Assembly: GCF_029227915.1 (NCBI RefSeq)
Contig: NC_079887.1
Coordinates: 21,203,650 to 21,267,649 of the forward strand
DNA: 64,000 bases
Reading direction: 5' to 3'
From: Hydractinia symbiolongicarpus
Lineage: Eukaryota > Cnidaria > Hydrozoa > Anthoathecata > Hydractiniidae
Position 1 is the stretch's first letter. The number at the start of each line of letters is the position of its first letter. The position numbers were made by a program, and so were the translations under genes. Shown piece after piece: positions 12,801-23,031 of the stretch. The notes under the pieces were generated by a model. It searched no databases and had not been told where the DNA came from. It saw only the letters and a list, made by a program, of their open reading frames with translations.

Positions 12801-15800
12801 GCAACCTTTCATATTCAAGTTTTGAAAAACATATCTTTACGGGCCCTTTTCGTAGCAATTTTTATCACAAAATTTAAATTTGTGGCTGGATACTTTTACT
12901 TATCAGGCATGTAATCAAACTTAGGTAGACAAGGTTTAGACAGTAATAGCTTCTATGGGAGGTTTGTAACTGTGATAACTGAATTCTCAAAAGAAAAGCT
13001 CTTAAAATCTGTCTGTCTGTGAGCCAATTTAAAAAACCGGAAACTGTATTTTAATTGTACCAATAATCATAGAATTTCATTACTTCATGCTTGTTAGCAG
13101 CAGAATAAGACCATGAGTTCATTCTCATATGGCATTTTGTAATATTATATGGCATATGGCATTTTGAGGAGCTTATTCTGAACTTTCCTCCAAGTTCTGA
13201 AATGTAATATCAGAAATGCAACACATAATAACAACAACAACAAACCCAGAGATGCATGAAATATGGAGGGGGGAAATAAGTACGACAGGTGATTAACATA
13301 ACAAAGACTAGTATAATTAAATTTGTATATAGCTAGAAGCGTGATAAAACAGAATTTTTTGAAAATTTATTAGTAGTTAAAAATAAGAAGCACTTTTGTT
13401 TCATCCTTGTTTTTATCAAAAATTTTTGGGTGTCCCCAAATTGATTTTTCGTAAAAAAGACTTTCTTTAAAATGGTGCAGTAAAACTCACGCTAAACAAC
13501 GAGTCTTCCATCATGAAAAGCGCTCTACATATGCTGCGAAACAGCTACGTCTATTGTTTTAAGTTTAATGTACGCTAGTTATTTTCAGACCTGAATATCT
13601 TCCGACCCAGATTTTTTCCAGTAAAAAAGGCGACGTTTACTTTTTGTTACTCTTTTATCTATTTCTCCTTTTTTACTGTGTTAAACTAATAATTGGTGTA
13701 AACAACTCGAAATGGCGAGTGACAGTAGTGGTAGGATCGAACACCCTCTGTGCACGGTCAGTGTTCTATGCTCTGCTAAGTAACACTTTAAAGTGACAAT
13801 TCTGATTAATGTTTCAACGTTATTCGTCAGAAAAAAGTGAGTTAATTGCAGTATATATTTGATATCTTTCAGGTGTTATACAAATTCGCCTACACCGAAT
13901 CGTGCAAACGCCTTCTAACACCAGTTGTTCACAACATGCAGCAAACGTAAGTTGCTTTTTTATTTATTATCGTGATGTGGGGGTACAGTAAAAATTAAAA
14001 CCTTAAAGATTGAAATATGACACATTGTACGATTGCAGTAGCTAGTTGCATGTGCAGTCTTTTTTGAAGGAGCTTTGATTGTTTGCCATTTTTGGAGTAT
14101 TTTTTTAGAAATTGTTTTGGAGATTTCTTTGTCTTTGTACTTATAAGAACCTTAAAATAACAACAACCCTAAAATGAACCGTTATCATTAGTAAAAAACA
14201 GGTTTTGAAAATATATACGCTAATATATACACGATTTGCAAGGTAACAATTTTTCAAAGTTCTACTTCTTTAATTCCTTCATACGAAAAAGCAACTCAAT
14301 TGTGTGGCATCTGTTATTTGAGCACGGTCGTTTATGATCATGGGCGGTTATTTGGGCGTGAACGGTTATGTGCGGTATTAATAACAAGCGTTTTAGTTTA
14401 CCTTTTTTTTCCTTTTTTAGACTTTCATCGAATGCAATACTTGAAAACGTTCCACGTATCGGGAAAGGTGCTTCTTGATGTTCGCTTTTCGAACTAAATG
14501 TACTTTCATAACAAGTAGCTTAAATAATAATAAAAAGTTTGTAAACGTATTAAACAATAACTTATTCAAAATTCTTCACTATAATTTCTAACCCTGTGAG
14601 AAGATGTTTATTTTTACTGACGTTCGAGATACGATCATCACGTTAGATTTAATGTTTAAACTCTTTATATCCGCAGACGTAAATATTTATTTAAAAGAAG
14701 GAATCAACTTGGTCCCAAAATCTTGTTAGGGTTTTTTATTTAAACGGTCTAACAAAAAGCCTAACAAGTCCTGGGGACGAGGTTGAGAAGAGACGGGCTG
14801 GTATATAAAACCTTCTGCTCAAATAAGTTCATAGTTGACTAAATTTTTCAAAGGATATTTTTAAATTTTTGATGGGGATATCCTCTAATTTCATTAAATT
14901 TTTGATGAGGAGATTCCCTCTCATTTCATAACAACTTCTTTCTATAATAAAACTTTCACGATATAAGGTGCATTCAATGTTATTTATATTTTTTCAATTA
15001 TTAACGCAAAAAAAATTAAACTTAAAAAATCTTTTGTGTATTGAATTTTCTATCAACGGAGATTGTAATGAGAGTTAGCCAGGTATATTCTGTCCAACCA
15101 CAATTTTCATCAAACCGCAGTAAATTTTATCCAGTTAAAGCAAAAAAAGTGGTGCGCGTCGAAGAGAAATGTTGCTCGTGGCCCCCAAGTCTTAACTTGG
15201 CCCCCAAGGAGGTTTATCTTAAGGATCATAAAAGAAATTATACCCCGACAGTGTTATGAAACTTCTTTTACAAAAAAGAAGTGTAAAATTATGAGATGAT
15301 TTTTTCCAGTTATTAAAAATATGACCTCTCAGGCGCCTTAGTTTCTTTGGTTTCCTTTAAACAGTTTTCCAAATCTCCTTTTTTTACATTTTTTTGTCCT
15401 CATTGCCTCAGGCATGGATTCTTCCTTAGTCCTATCCACTTCGTCTGCGTAGCTTAAAGTTATTTTTTAGTCTGCCTTGTTCAAGGCGGTAACCATTTGG
15501 CGAAAATCTTTAAAACTGTTTTCTTCGCCCCATGATATAATAATAAGAACAAACACAAATATGCGATAAAAAGCAAAGTTTTAGGTGTTAAAAACATTGT
15601 TAAAAAGAATGGGGGCAAGCAGGAAAAAATTAGCATCGTAACAAAAAAATATCGACGTCACCCCGTTAAGAACAGGTAACTGCTTTACATAGAATGCCTC
15701 CATAATTTTCCAATTTAAACAGTTTTTCGAAAGGAGTGCCTATCATTCGCAATAGTATATTTGCCACTTCGGACTTCGAAGACATTCGCTACCTTCCGAT

Positions 15801-16721
15801 CACCAAATTTGAGCATTTCGTAGTTTTAATTCTAGTATACACCACATAAACAGATACCTCCGTTATAACGCAAGTTTAATGCTTTTTCAACTGAGACATT
15901 GGATTTTCTTAGCGTTCCACAGTCCAATGTATATGAAATTCTTATTTGTCAAACGTTTAAGTTATAGCTAAAATTTTTACGTCCCTTTCAGTTCGTTACC
16001 TTTCGTTAAATTTCATATCCTCTGTATAAAAATTGTCACTTTTTGATAACGGTGTGGGCGACGTTAAAATTTTGTTCTTACAACATTAATCTATACGAGT
16101 CATTGGAAAACTCGTAATTTTATAATGTATAGTAGTTTTTGTCCTAACGAACGGTGTCATATATTTTACATAACGGTATGAGATCTTACTTGTATTTAAA
16201 TAACTAGTCGTTGCCCGTGGAAAAATCCACGGGTTCGCCCGTCCTTTATATTTACCCGTCGCAACAAAGTGGATAAAAGTATATCGCATTTGATATTCGT
16301 GTTTCCGTAACATCATTTTCTAACTCAGCGGGGGGTCCGCGCAGAGACAGACAGACGGAATACGGCTATTATAATAGAGATAAGGACCATTTGACGCTTT
16401 TCAAGTATATATAAAGTTTGTTATTAACCACTAGTTCACATACTTGTGAAAATTTTTTTTTGAATGTGATGACTGTTCGCACGATTTTGGAATGCTTGGT
16501 TTTTAAATCGTAATTATTTCTATAACTATTAACTGATCTTTGGGGTTTGCTGGTTTGCACAATACAAGTTGCAGTAATTAAAAAAAAGACATCTTTGTAT
16601 GTATGTATTTTCGTCAACTAAAAAAGTATTTACATTATGCTTCTGTTCTGACAGTGGATTGACTGAACAAGTAGAAGAGACAGATGTGTCCAGTGATTAT
16701 GCTAAAAAAGGATGCAGTTAA
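817..16721 (+). CDS. CASP: Golgi protein CASP (CUX1-locus golgin), 3' part, 15 exons
   Basis: Exons at 817-873, 6001-6075, 6671-6724, 6844-6896, 7073-7124, 7354-7402, 8311-8361, 8730-8939, 9679-9773, 10258-10374, 10905-11000, 11340-11396, 11608-11688, 13873-13946 and 16655-16721. All have GT/AG borders and every phase joins, giving about 395 residues and a TAA stop. The order matches the family: coiled coil (LEYQLLSKERE, LLEKTIEDKTKLVESL), the LKMIEF..KPLEKLLVEKNK block, LLPIISSQRERLREKNLELES, IKFLQSYP, YEERIDPFNVFSRKEKQRRY, then the C-terminal membrane segment FILSNKIARTLVFFYTIMLH plus CLVFLVLYKFAYTESCKR. Known for the family: CASP is a tail-anchored golgin in intra-Golgi retrograde tethering. 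The N-terminal third is outside the window. No cut or homeobox exon follows, so this locus appears to encode CASP alone, at least here. The introns hold a tandem duplication and MITEs. Confidence 0.93.
1822..1847. repeat. 26-bp perfect palindrome
   Basis: The two 13-base arms centred between 1834 and 1835 are exact reverse complements, with no loop. It lies about 40 bp upstream of the first unit of the tandem duplication in CASP intron 2, and only a partial counterpart (AAATACAGAAA-like) precedes the second unit near 3880. Confidence 0.75.
1925..2486 (+). pseudogene. Decayed small gene, copy 1, unrecognised family
   Basis: Three exon-like pieces: one ending at 1979 (KQESECKIKIE, donor GTAAGC), one around 2159 (DMAAVVPEGKD), and a terminal one at 2221-2486 after acceptor TTTCCTAG. 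The terminal piece reads FTFVEYQKYRKQHHGPLSR, then one in-frame TAG, then stays open through a basic stretch (KKRKRTHKHNRNNKK) to SGVRNVVIQNFYGQQTP and TAA. I do not recognise the family. The basic, small character could suit a nucleic-acid-binding or transposon-derived protein, but that is a guess. The single internal stop and the intronic position argue for a pseudogene. Confidence 0.5.
3985..4581 (+). pseudogene. Decayed small gene, copy 2, same family as copy 1
   Basis: Same exon order as the upstream copy: a piece ending at 4044 (KQESECKIECE, donor GTAAGT), a DMAAVVPAGASKGKSS piece near 4226-4272 with its own GTAAGT donor, and a terminal piece at 4331-4581 after TTTTTCAG. The last begins LSFMEYKTYRKEHPGPKSK, hits an in-frame TAA at the position matching the TAG of copy 1, and shows a frame change in the basic middle. 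It ends with SGVRNVVIQNFYGQQTP, identical to copy 1 despite several synonymous third-position differences. The conserved C-terminus suggests past selection on the protein before or after duplication. No function is assigned. Confidence 0.5.
11826..12350. mobile_element. Pogo/Tigger-like MITE
   Basis: The left end TACAGTAGACTCCCGGTAAT and the reverse complement of the right end TAAAGTGGACTCCGGGTTAT form an imperfect terminal inverted repeat flanked by TA. Degenerate GTTATTCAAA motifs recur inside (11852-11955, 12280-12300). Ends of the CAGTAGA(C/A)TC..TTATTCGAA type are typical of pogo-group Tc1/mariner elements. There is no coding capacity. It sits in the CASP intron between 11688 and 13873. 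Confidence 0.6.
13715..13792 (-). repeat. tRNA-like SINE head fragment
   Basis: On the minus strand the block reads like a degenerate tRNA half: an A-box-like TTAGCAGAGCATAGAACACT followed about 35 bp later by the B-box-like GTTCGATCC. There is no acceptor-stem pairing, so it is not a functional tRNA gene. It is probably a SINE fragment in the CASP intron. Confidence 0.45.
14706..14785. mobile_element. 80-bp palindromic MITE ending in the CCTGGGGACGAGGTTG motif
   Basis: The left end CAACTTGGTCCCAAAATCTT pairs imperfectly with the right end TCCTGGGGACGAGGTTG, and the inner arms CTTGTTAGG (14722-14730) and CCTAACAAG (14760-14768) pair perfectly. The same right terminus recurs at about 30340, 39401, 44172 and 49257, and inverted at 48141, marking a dispersed family of very short foldback elements. 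Confidence 0.6.
16204..16381 (-). repeat. Dispersed repeat with CCCGTGGAAAAATCCACGGG palindrome
   Basis: From an ACTAGTCGTTGCCCGTGG start through a GACAGACAGACGG and TATAATAGAGAT end, this block matches 41700-41881 in inverse orientation. Fragments of the same family lie at 11795-11820, 30450-30480, 41884-42004, 42505-42535 and 62370-62400. It is non-coding and likely a non-autonomous DNA element. Confidence 0.6.
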
Positions 16722-17313
16722 GATAAGAAAATTTGAAACTAGAAAATTTTTTTGTGAAAAAAAAGGAATTCTTTCAGGTGAGAAACCGTTTTGATTGGGC
16801 ATGAAAGGTGATTTTCACTGCTACAATATAATTTATACAATAATGTACAATAAGTTGAAGGAGATGATATCTGATATTATACAATTATATACAAAGAGGA
16901 TATAACTAATTCACACCTTTGTGTTGAAAATGCTGGTGCAAGAAACAAAAGAAGTAATATATTGTAGCAGTGGAAACACTCTTAACTGCCCTCAACTCAG
17001 TATTTTCATAGAAAACACGAATTCCATTGGAATAGAAGAAGAAAAATGGATTACTTACTACAGAGATTGCAAGTTTTCCTACAAAATATCATCATGACAT
17101 CCCTGTGATTTTTACAAGCCCCAATCTCTTGCCAATCCTTACAAAAACCAAGACTTGATTCTCTAGGTGAATCTCGACATGGAACTAGAAACAATGTCAG
17201 TTGTAAGAATGGAGTGTAAGCCACTGAAGACCTGTTTTTCTTTTGTTGATAGGAGGTAACCGCTAATTAAGGTTTAACTCGTAATATAAAACAACCCACG
17301 TTAAAAGGATAAT
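16722..17313. other. CASP 3' flank, no gene seen
   Basis: AT-rich sequence directly after the CASP stop. It should contain the CASP 3' UTR, but I see no clean AATAAA. The flanking genes are convergent: CASP ends at 16721 and the small secreted gene's poly(A) signal lies at 17314-17319. Confidence 0.4.
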
Positions 17314-17319
17314 TTTATT
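17314..17319 (-). terminator. Poly(A) signal AATAAA for the small secreted-protein gene
   Basis: Canonical AATAAA on the minus strand, about 113 bp downstream of the TGA at 17432-17434. It supports the three-exon gene model above it. Confidence 0.55.
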
Positions 17320-17431
17320 GATTATAAAATTAATAAGAATGTCTAAAAATAGTGTTATTACTTTCCAATTGCTGAATAATTACCATGCTACGGAATGTGC
17401 TCCTGTGGTGGCACAGTGAACTGTTGATATG

Positions 17432-18120
17432 TCAAATGCTAAAATCCTGTCGCCGTCTTTTTGGTATAAACCCTGTCGGTTAAGAAAGCAACATTGAAAA
17501 GACATTAAAAATTGCGTCAGTTATTTTCGTTTGAATTTAACGTTGAAAAATGTTGAATTCAGGTCGGTTAAATCGACGTTATGACACAAATGTGTGTAAC
17601 GTTGAATGTTGGGTGGCGACATTGCAGGTAACGTCTCACCGTTAAAAAAAATGTCGCCTTAAAGGACATACCAACCCTATTATTTTAACATTGTTTTATT
17701 CTGACGAAGAAAACAGTGCTACTTACATTTTAATGGAATTTCTGGAGAAAGATATCCATCTTCTAAGAACAGAGGTCTGTCTCGAGTCCATATATCGTCG
17801 ACTTTCTTCACTGTGAACAAAAAAAAAACAGAAATAAAAGAAGTTAGCAGATAAGCATATATCCAATCTTTTCATTGATCCGGACTATTTACTAAATAAA
17901 GCTCCCCACAAAAACGTCCAATTTATTTTTCTTCGATGAACAGTTTGCTATCCAATCAAAATTTCATAAACAAAAAATGTTTGAAACCGAAGCTTTTTAA
18001 ATATGTATTTAAAATAAAATCATTATTAATATACTAACCAAGTTCTTTTTCATCGAAAGCTTCAATTTCCTTGACAATGTTAAAACATAAAATTACCAGT
18101 ATAATTATTTGTCCTGCCAT
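17432..18120 (-). CDS. Small secreted or membrane-inserted 68-aa protein, unrecognised
   Basis: Three exons: 18039-18120 (ATG, donor GTTAGT), 17727-17810 (acceptor TTCACAG, donor GTAAGT) and 17432-17472 (acceptor CCGACAG, stop TGA). Phases join exactly (1, then 1, then stop). The product opens with MAGQIIILVILCFNIVKEIE, a plausible signal peptide or single membrane segment, then reads FDEKEL, VKKVDDIWTRDRPLFLEDGY, LSPEIPLKW, FIPKRRRQDFSI. A tetrabasic KRRR near the C-terminus could be a prohormone-convertase site, which would fit a peptide precursor, but there is no amidation Gly before a basic pair and no cysteine framework. I recognise no family. An AATAAA lies 113 bp downstream. A single-exon coincidence is unlikely given phase closure, but the model rests on sequence alone. 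Confidence 0.55.
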
Positions 18121-19156
18121 TTTTACAGTAGTTCTAACAATGCGCCAATTCCAAAGTGATGTGTGTATACATAGCAATGAATCAAACCACTAGAGGAAAA
18201 AGAAAACCTCGTTTTCAGTCGTCTTACAAAGAGGCATGTTGTGGAGGTCATGGAAATGAAATTGGTAGAATGTAATAATCACCTCACACGTCAATATTGA
18301 ACTTGACATGTGTCAAAGGTGATACAGTCAGAAACAATAAAGGAAATCAATTATTTATCTCCAAAAGAATATTTGTGTATCCTTTGCCCAAAATTAAGCC
18401 CTAAATTGTTTTTTCCCTTTTGAGATTCCTGTTATTACATGTTCATTAAAAATAAAAGTAATTAATTTTTAAAGATGCTGTGAAAAATAAATCTTCTAGG
18501 TCGGTTTGGCAGCAGAACAAAAGATAAATAAAATTGAAATCAAACTTGCACAAAAAACCCTCGATGTTTTACAAAACTTTTTTTTTTAACCTCCGCAACC
18601 TTGGGTGTCCGATTGCCCTTTGTTTTTGAAACGTGTTGTAAGAACTATGTAGCCATTATGTCTCTTTTTGTTGGAATTGACAAGTTCACAGGAAATTTTT
18701 TGAATGTTTTGTTTATTAACAGGAAAAGAAGGTCAAAGGTCTTAAATTTATAACGGTATGCAAGGAATGATTCAACAGTATTCATTTTTTTTACTGCGTA
18801 ATAATATTCTCTTCTCTGTTTGATTTAATGAACGTAATTTAGCGTTTTTTTCTTGGTAAAGTTCCAAAACGATTTGATTGTAACAATTCTAGGTTTGTAG
18901 AAATTCCAGCAAAAAATACGCTTTTATTCAAAAACCACAAACCAGTCAACAGACGTAGGTTCTTATCACGAGAACACACTTTCCTTTTCAACAACATACG
19001 TGATCGTTAAAATAATTTTTTTTACGTTGAATATAACGTGATATGTACTTTATATCAAATATTCCCGCCACATGATTTGAAATTTTAGAAAGTCAAAGGG
19101 AAACAGACTTATTTCCTTCTTTTTAAAAAAATTTCAAGTATCACTTATTGTCTAGC

Positions 19157-19343
19157 TTAACCCTATTCTGTCCGGGGTTTTTCGAACATATAATGACCGG
19201 CGGATTCCGCCCTACCTTTTCTATGACGCCATCGAAAGCTTGAAGTTTGTTTTAAATACCACTACTATCTGCCTAAAATTCAATTACTTTAGAGTTAATT
19301 TACATTCTGGAATCCACCCTCTCCCCGGACCGAATAGGGTTAA
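19157..19343. mobile_element. 187-bp TTAA-bounded MITE
   Basis: Starts TTAACCCTATTCTGTCCGGG and ends with its inverted counterpart CCCCGGACCGAATAGGGTTAA-like, so TTAA is either the duplicated target or part of the terminal repeat. The same termini and the internal TTTTTCGAACATA..ATGACCGG block recur in the 741-bp element at 44197-44937. It is non-coding, probably a non-autonomous piggyBac- or Kolobok-type element. Confidence 0.7.
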
Positions 19344-19529
19344 ATAATGTGTGATCATGTCCTTCTGACGAACGATTGAAGAGAGATATGAAAGTATTTT
19401 GGCGACTTCCTCTTTATTCCATGGTTGCGTCGATATTAAGAACAGTTATTTTAATCCCTTTCTGAGATTTTTCCAACTCGTTGGCTGCCTGTTACACACA
19501 AATTAGACTCGAAATTAGCATACTAAATT

Positions 19530-19745
19530 AAGACTACCCAATGAAAAATTGCGGAATTAAAGATTGCAAATTCATGGTCGAAAATAATCGTAAATTATCC
19601 TTCTCTTAGAAATCTACAAAATTAGATTGCGAATTTTAATTTTTTTCTTGGAATTGCGGAAGAAAATATTGCAAATTTTGTAATTTTTTTTTAGGAATTG
19701 CGGAAATAAAGATTGCGGATTTTGACCAAATTCACAATCTTTTCT
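19530..19745. repeat. Diverged array of TTGCGGAAT / AAGATTGC units
   Basis: Motifs ATTGCGGAA and GATTGC(A/G)AATTT recur about every 50-70 bp from 19548 to 19735. The units are diverged and not in exact register. Confidence 0.5.
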
Positions 19746-20339
19746 TGCGCAATATTTTTTTTTGCAATAATTTCTTCTCTCAAGCTATTAAAGCCATCTT
19801 TTTACTTCCTTGGAAGAAGCAGAAAACGTTTTACTACTGCAAGATAACGTAGTGTTACAACTAATCGATCCTCTGGGGAAACAGGTACGCGCACATGATG
19901 CTTCTTGAGTAAGTTATCGTGTCCTAAACAGAACAAATAATCAAATCTTTCTGGTGACATGCGGACAAATCTAAGATATATGTATATATATATATATAAT
20001 AAAAAGTCATATCCTAATTTAAATCAAGAATATTTAAAAGTGTTGCGCTTTGCATTAAAGGAAATAATTAAACCACTTTACATCAGAAATTTAAAACGTG
20101 ACAATTACATTATAAGAATGAAGTACCTATAAAAATCTTGTCCATCAAATTGTTTTGCGGGAATAAACGTTGAAACGACGGCACCTAGCCCATGATCTCT
20201 TTTTCAGACGTGTTTAATTTGCTTTTTTTTACTACGGCGATTTCTCCGTCTTAAAACAAGAGCAGTTATTAAAACGTGATATTTGTTGATCGTTGCCAAA
20301 CAAACTAAAACAAAAACCATGAAGTAAATTGAACAAAAC

Positions 20340-20405
20340 CTTACGTAAGGAGAGATTTCTTACGTAAAATTCCCCGTAAGCCTTTACGTAAAATTATACG
20401 TACAT
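20340..20405. promoter_or_regulatory. Cluster of TTACGTAA-type palindromes
   Basis: TTACGTAA or its TACGTA core appears at about 20341, 20361, 20384 and 20398 within some 65 bp. TTACGTAA is the PAR-bZIP/E4BP4-type consensus. No gene start is recognisable nearby, so a regulatory role is only possible, and a repeat origin is equally likely. Confidence 0.25.
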
Positions 20406-23031
20406 GTAAATGCGGCATAAACACGCGCCACCTACTTTCGCGTATTTAAAACAAAAATAAACGCGAAATTATGGAATAAACTTTGGTGTTCCGCGGTTTT
20501 TTGAGAAATTTCGGGGAATTTTCGTGTGGAAAAACTTTCGCGAAAAAGCAAAAAATAAGTTTTTTTTTCAATTTTTATAATTTTGTTTTTGTGTAAAGTA
20601 ACAATTTAATTATTAACAATTTAAATTCTACCGTGTTATATTGAGCCTATAGAAGACAGAGCCGTTGGCAACCTTTTCAATTTTGTAATGACTTTACCCC
20701 CGGTCGTGAACGCTCCACCTGTTCTACGCAAAATAGGAAAAAAGAATAAAGCTGCGACAAGTACTGGAGAAAATAAAAATATTAAAACACAATGTTCAGC
20801 ATGGCAAAAGAAAAGAAAAAGACGAAAGTTATTGTAATAGATTGATAGACTGGAAAACAGAAAGAGCTGGTTGGTATACGTATTAATAATATCCATCCAT
20901 GTGTCATTGATTTTTTTTGATAAAAACGAATTTCATGGAGAGGCCTAAAATTTGCTTAAAAAAAGCTTAACAAGGAGTTTCGTGTTTGGGAAAGATTTTG
21001 CCCTAATACAATATGTTGTAAACACGCTTTCATGTTTTATTTAAAAATTAGAAGATCCTGAATTCATGCGAGTTTTTTTTGGTCCTATGAAAGGCTAAGA
21101 TATAAAAATATAAAATAATTTGAAGAAAAATTAAACGGAAAATTTAAACCATCTTTTATAATTCGACTTCCTATTATTCAAACATCACCTTAACAATTTC
21201 ATTGTGACCCTTAAAATTTCGTAAAGCGTGTTCAAACTGACGATCAAAAGGCTTTAATTGCGTTTAAATGTTAGAAAGGGGTTGTGGTGTTAAGGATGAT
21301 AAGAAATTTTGTTCATGCACTACGGCAAGACACACTGTTAACGCAAGCTTCTTCGTGGCGTAGATAAAAATTGAGGTTGCGCGAAGAAAGGCAGTTTGGT
21401 TATTTAATTTTTCTGATCTTTCGTCCTACTTTCAGCAACTGTTCTTTTGTTATTCAACACAGGATATTGCCAGACTAATTTTCGCTACTTGAAAAATTTT
21501 TTGTCATTCTCTCCCGTGATTTTTTTACCTAAAGTGTTACTGCGCTGCGGAAACACTCGCCGTAAAAGTTTGTACCCTTCCGAATACGGATGTGTTCTTC
21601 GGGAACAGGGTCATAAATATGGCGGCTAAAACTGCTGAAACTGTGTTGAATGGAACAGAATAAATGGGACCTTCTGTTTTTGCGCTTATTAAATCAACTT
21701 GTTTCTATTCTGGTTATTATTTTGGATGGCCTAGAATGTCTTTAACTCAAATATCTTTCACCCTACTTTGTTGTTTGTTGTCCCACTTTTTTCACCCTGC
21801 TTTTTTTTAGTAGTATCAAAAAGAAAAATATGTTAAGTTTAGTTTACTAGAGACTAGTAGAGGAAGGGCTAAAACAGCTTGCAATTAAAATTATAAAAAT
21901 GGAGATGAAAACTAACCTCATGATGTTTTCATTGTAAAGAGGAGAAAAGAGAATTATAAACTTTTAACAAATTACTAAATAAAAGTTTCCATAATAGACA
22001 GTATCAAGGTTTTGGGTCAATTCTTTACTAGTATAAAGAACGCTATGCCATATGTATCCTGATGAAGCTTCACTTGGACAAATGACTTCATGCCAAACCG
22101 GCTACCCTTTTTGAATGTACTGTTTCCAAAAGAGGCGTCCTTTCCAAAGCAATAGTGATTCATAGTATAGTATAGTATAGTGTATTCTGACAATAATTTC
22201 AGGTTACAACAACCTCTAGGGTCAGCTCATAATAAATAATTCATCAATGCTTAGCTAGCTATATCACGTTCTGGAGTGTACAGTAATCTATGTGCTGTTG
22301 TGCATGCAAATTAGTTTTATGTAGGAATCAAAACAAACACAACAAATCGATATCTGTCACCGTGGCATGAACTTCAGGGGGGTTCCTTGAAAATTTTTAA
22401 GGCAAAGTAATTATCATTTGTCTCATCTTTTCTCTCAATGGCAATAGCTGGAGCAACAGCAAGCCTTTCTACCGGAGGTGCTTCTGATATTGAAACATAA
22501 CTTGCCCTTGCTTATTTTCTGATTCTATATAAACTTCTTCTTCAGTCTCTGGTTCATCATCACTAGCAGAGTCAGTGAAATCAGATTCTCCATCACTAAA
22601 ATTTTAATCAAGTATAAGTTCATGCCATATTTACAAGGATACTCTTAAAGGTTACCTCCCACCTTAGAAAAACTTTTTTCTCATATCGTAGATAATGCTG
22701 ACTTATTAAGACTTCAATAATTATTTTGCACAATTCATTAGTGCAACTTAGAAATATTGTATTCTCTCTTACTATTTTTACCAAAAGTGCTGCCTTTGAC
22801 AGTAATGGCAGCCTTCTTCTGCAAAACGGTCTAGCTCAGCAGATACGAGAAAAAATGTAAACAAATGATGTAGAGCTGGCTATGAAGCAGACCGGTTTTG
22901 CGGGATTAAACAACCCATTTTTAAAAAAATGTGTTTATGCGCGCAAGCAGGTTCCTATTTTTGTTCAATAAAAAATTAATTCGAAAGTAAACAAATTACA
23001 AAATTTTATTGCAATAGTTAAAATTTTAAGA

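Larger units (their letters stand above)
18121..22644. other. Intergenic stretch, no gene seen
   Basis: No exon chain on either strand that I can support. It contains a 187-bp TTAA-bounded MITE, a diverged array of TTGCGGAAT-containing units, a cluster of TTACGTAA motifs, short (TA)n runs at about 19980-20000 and a TAGTATAGTATAG microsatellite at about 22162-22182. Confidence 0.5.

Noticed and set aside
14300-14497. 65-codon frame in a CASP intron
   Set aside because: No codon bias, no splice or family support.
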